From Chamaea fasciata (Eukaryota; Chordata; Aves; Passeriformes; Sylviidae), in assembly GCA_029207755.1 (NCBI GenBank), contig JARCOQ010000016.1, forward strand, positions 12,483,307 to 12,547,306: DNA of 64,000 nucleotides, written 5' to 3'. The notes under the pieces were generated by a model. It saw nothing but the letters and a program-made list of their open reading frames with translations. It did no database searches and had not been told where the DNA came from. Below are positions 60,279 to 64,000 of the stretch, in pieces. Position 1 is the stretch's first letter, and each line of letters starts with the position of its first letter. Position numbers and translations under genes: made by a program.

Positions 60279-62149
60279 TCAAACGTTATAATACTTTTGC
60301 GAAATTGCGGAAGAACTTCAGAAAAATAACCCACACATTACAGTGTACTTGATAAACCTGAAAAGACCCAAAGGTAAATCTTAAAGGAAACTCCTGAAGA
60401 GGACCTTGTGATGGCAAGTAAAGTGGAGTTTTATATCCCCGTTTTAACTGGTGAAGAGGATTCTGTGCAGACTATGACCCTGTCCCTAGGCAACTAAAAG
60501 CTGTGCTGTTGTTTATGATGATTAATTTCCTAGACTGTTATGTTTCAAGGTAATAAATTATTTACAACAGACTTCAGTAAAGCTAAATGAGCTCAGACTT
60601 GGGAAGAAATTTTGAAGGTGTGAAAAGGATTGGGATGAGGGGAACGAAAACAAAATGCCTAAGACAAAGAATCCTGTCAGCTTCGGAGGGTGAAAATTGT
60701 AAAAGGAAATGTAATGGTTGACTATAAAATATGGATGGGTGAAGTGAAATTTTGAGAATATAGATTTGATCCAAAGTTTTCAGGACTGAAGCAAAAGAGA
60801 ATCTTAAGGTTGCAAAGGTGTTGTAAGCATATCTGGTAATGTTACTGTACTGCAGTACTCCAAAAATGCAAGAGAAACTAAAAACAAGGCATTAAAACTT
60901 CCAGTCAGGATGCCATGCATTGCACAGAATGCTCAAACTACACCTTACAGCAAGATTTCTGGGTCCCACTCCAGCCCAACCATGCAGATGCATTAAACTG
61001 ATCATATGCTGAGCCACAATTAGAAACGTAAACAAACAATTAGGAAAGCTCCTACTCAATAACACTGGGCAGAGCGTCCAAACCCAAATGCAGCTTAATG
61101 GATAAATAAATCTCCCTGTTTGCTATGCACCAAGACATTTCTGTCAGCCACAGCAGTAAGGCCCCATGCCATGGGGAGCCAAGAAACATTTATCCAGAGA
61201 CGATTTTTTTCCATTCAGTGCTCTAACAGACTGGAAGGGTCAGAGAACCCATGTGCTGATGCACTCTACATATATATATATATAATCAGATGTTTAAGAA
61301 ACTTGACAAATGTTTAAGTAATTAAAATAATGTTCAGTTACTGTATCTTTCTCTCATCTCCCTTTTTTTTTTTTTAATAGATTCTTTGATGCCTTTTCCC
61401 TTCAGGTTAAAGAACTTCCCCTTAGTATTACACAAAGCATATTCACTAAAAAGAAAATAAAGTATAAACAGAATAGGGAATGGATTGCTGGGGGAAAGTT
61501 AACCTATTTTACTATCTGGATGGATCATGACACCTTCAGTTAATTTTAAAAAATCTCACCTATTTGTACTGAGGGATTAAAGTATTATGAATCTCCTCCA
61601 ATTCCTAACTCAAAGATAAAATACAGGCAAGTTGTAACCAGTAAATCTATTTCTGAAGCAACAGAAAACCTACGCTGCACAATTTAAAATGTGTCTACAC
61701 CCATATAAAGAGCTTCCCATTTAAAACATTACAGACTGAAATTGCAAGTCCAGGTTTGTTTACTTTAAGTCTCACAACGATGACACGCATTAAGTATGAT
61801 TTAAAGTTTACAACAATCAGTAGATACAAATACTGAGTAATCCCTCCTGTACCTGAGGAAATTGAGATTTCTTATCTGTGTGGAGGGAGCAAGTAGCAAC
61901 ACACAGGTGTATCAAAGCCACCTTCTTCAATACTTGGAGAGCTGCCTCAAATTTCAGTCTTCCCCAGACACTATGTGCAACTACAGGGATATTTGGAAGA
62001 TGTAGAAATCATTAGATTTCTACTCGTGCAATTTTTTAAAACCAGGTCCTAAAATTAGTATCTGGGACCAGTTGACTGGCTTTCAGTAAAATACTTTTGG
62101 GATCCACTTTTGGTTACATTTCTATGACACAGGCTATACTGTTTTAATC
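60279..62149. other. anonymous non-coding DNA with small simple repeats
   Basis: AT-rich sequence containing a 12-bp perfect palindrome (GTACTGCAGTAC) at about 60847-60858, (TA)7 at 61271-61284 and a T13 run at 61363-61375. No gene was recognised. Confidence 0.5.
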
Positions 62150-62720
62150 ATCTGTGCTTTCGATGCATGGTGATGAGGGAATTATCATGCACTTGGGGAC
62201 ACGGTGTAATTAGGAAAGCGGCACAGCAGGGGAATGGAAATGATTTCAAAACCTTCAGAAATTAACCAGCCACTATTGCACTGCTGTTTGTTTAAAGTTG
62301 CTCTAGAAGCATCCAAGCGAAAAGCATGAACAACGAATCAAAAGAATACCTGGTAGTATAAATAATTAAAATTTCTGCCCTATCATTTCTCAAGGCTCAT
62401 AAGAAGCAAGGACGTGCAACCAACTGGGTCAGACAAATGAATCCATTCACACAGCTGGTAAAAGAGTCTGCCTGAGCATAGCTAATGTGCTGGGGTAGGA
62501 ATATTTGAGCAGGTGTAATTATACTAATGATTTATTGAATGTTTGATTAATTGGAAATTAAGTGAATGCACAGTGGCAGAATTGTCATAGCAAATCGTTC
62601 AGCTGTTTGGTTAAAAGGTGCTCAATCTCCCTTCAGTAAAGCAATTAAGAACATCCTAAATCATGGAAATGAATTATCTGTGCAGAATTATCTGATGTAA
62701 TGATACTGCACACAAACTAA
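62150..62720. promoter_or_regulatory. candidate conserved non-coding element (low confidence)
   Basis: About 570 bp without simple repeats. It includes words such as TTTTAATCATCTGTGC, CGATGCATGGTGATGAG, GGTGTAATTAGGAAAGCGG, GGTGTAATTATACTAATG, TTGATTAATTGGAAATTAAG and GAATTATCTGATGTAATG. It is dense in homeodomain cores, with an E-box-like CATCTGTG. It is the best enhancer-like stretch in the window by eye, but without an alignment this remains an inference. Confidence 0.25.
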
Positions 62721-64000
62721 AACCTACGAACACACTATCCTAACAAGAAGTGAATTCATGAACTTAAAACACAAACACCTTACACTGCTCATTAAACAAG
62801 GGCCCTCCTGACTTCCTGAGACACAATGTGGGAAAAGAAGATCTGTAGAGTCCAGAAAACCTTGAAACATCAGGAAGAGGCTCATATTGCACATGATTAA
62901 GCAATTGATTGTTAGGAAATCTATATCTCAGCTAAATCTTATGTTTTCAATGTCTTGTTTTAGAGTAACTTAACAAAGAACCCCTACTGCTGCCTTCTAA
63001 AAATATTTCCAGCATTCATTAAAGAATCTGCCAAAACAGAGTTCTGATGTTTCTTTTCCATTCTGAGTTCACTGATTTAAAGTCCACTCTAATTCAAAAT
63101 TACTTGAGGGCAACTACAAGCTCAGCTTGGGATATTGAAACCCAGTTGCTCCCTGACATATTTGGATCAAACATCGGCATTTGGATCCAGAATGTCTCGC
63201 AGTAGCTTTTTGATAGCGCAGTTAACAGGAAAAAAAGCCAAGTCCCTTCATAAGTGGGATATTATCAAAAGATTAAAATTATATAATACAAAGCCAGAAT
63301 CAGAACATGCAAATGAGTAGTCAGCTTGCAGCAGGTAATTATCAGATAATAGGTTTACTATTCTTATCCTTTCAAGTATTTGGTAAGGCAGTTCAGAAAA
63401 TTTTAGAAGAGAACAGTGAGCCCACAGCTAGGTCTTGGAACAGAAGAGTTCTTTCGGAGTTCTGTAAAAGGTAAACATTGCCTTTACTATGAATCTTGGT
63501 CGGTTTAAGGGAGCCTGTCAGGGCATGGATCAGGAGACCAGAGCACACTGCAGACCCCAGCTAACACCTGGGCCAGTCATTTGTTTTGTACTCATATGGA
63601 AGGAGTGTGTTGTGTGAGTGGGGGAGTGCGGTCAGCTGGGAAGAGAGACATTACCAGGGGCTCTGCTCTTGGAATGCTTCTGCTGAGGTGCAGGCACATT
63701 CACATGTAACACCCAAACCACAGCCACCTGAAACTAGCTCTTTCCTATATAAAACTCAATTTTCTTAACTAACTAGTCTACACAGAGAAAAACAATTCTT
63801 TATTCATACAAAGCAGACAGCTCTGCTAAATTTCTAACCACAGCCAGGAGTTCAGAGGACCTGGCAGCTACAGAAGGTTTGAAGATTGTCATGCCTAATC
63901 GCAGTGACTGTTTTCCTACAAGGCTGATGCAAACCATGTAGAGCCTTTAGTTTAAGCCAAGAGTTCTAATGATCATAACTGAACAATAGAAATAATCTGT
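62721..64000. other. anonymous non-coding DNA
   Basis: Single-copy-looking sequence to the window end. Short frames at 63135-63320 and 63586-63768 show no recognisable product. Nothing else could be supported. Confidence 0.5.

Noticed and set aside
1..64000. Prokaryotic-type features (operons, CRISPR, ribosome-binding sites, terminators, defence systems)
   Set aside because: The repeat content (CR1) and composition indicate a bird nuclear genome; no regularly spaced repeat-spacer array or compact gene series is present.
1..64000. tRNA, rRNA or microRNA genes
   Set aside because: No tRNA box A/B pair, rRNA segment or convincing long hairpin precursor was recognised by eye; a covariance-model scan would be needed to exclude weak cases.

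Overview
This window looks like non-coding nuclear DNA from a bird genome, probably a neoavian and possibly a passerine. It is AT-rich, poor in CpG and has no CpG-island-like block. The clearest diagnostic content is a set of fragments matching the 3' end of avian CR1 LINEs. These carry the usual octamer-like tail (CACAGAATCACAGAAT on one strand, ATTCTGTGATTCTGTG on the other) next to the characteristic 3' body, which in the antisense reading resembles GGTTGGAAAAGACC or TGGAAGGGACC. The family and lineage calls rest on remembered consensus features, not on a search.

I recognise no protein-coding gene, rRNA, tRNA, CRISPR array, prokaryotic-type operon or intact mobile element. All open reading frames are short (under 200 codons). 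The longest ones are by-products of a 57-bp minisatellite or of CR1 sequence. The window is best read as intron or intergenic DNA; which gene it belongs to cannot be told from the sequence alone.

Layout. 1-8 kb: anonymous AT-rich DNA with a 41-base poly-A tract, a (TA)28 microsatellite, an antisense CR1 fragment (6905-7033), a 63-bp alternating pyrimidine-purine tract (7079-7141) and a second antisense CR1 fragment (7716-7832). 8-18 kb: single-copy DNA with several GT-rich or AC-rich low-complexity tracts. 18-32 kb: mostly single-copy sequence, including stretches that look like conserved non-coding elements (about 19.9-20.4 and 27.6 kb), and a 39-base poly-A at 31.07 kb. 32.66 kb: another antisense CR1 fragment. 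35.8-36.2 kb: a GC-richer island. 38.2-38.6 kb: a seven-copy 57-bp minisatellite whose unit is a whole number of codons and is stop-free in several frames. 44.26-45.35 kb: two CR1 3' ends inserted head-to-head, forming a large imperfect inverted repeat. 46.16 kb: a short sense CR1 tail. 50.4-50.8 and 62.1-62.7 kb: homeodomain-motif-rich single-copy DNA, candidate enhancers. 56.88-56.99 kb: a T/G tract with spaced G4 runs.

I did not find a convincing new biological system. The observations most worth checking are the codon-periodic minisatellite, the CR1 inverted pair, the alternating purine-pyrimidine tract with an internal inverted repeat, and the candidate conserved non-coding blocks.
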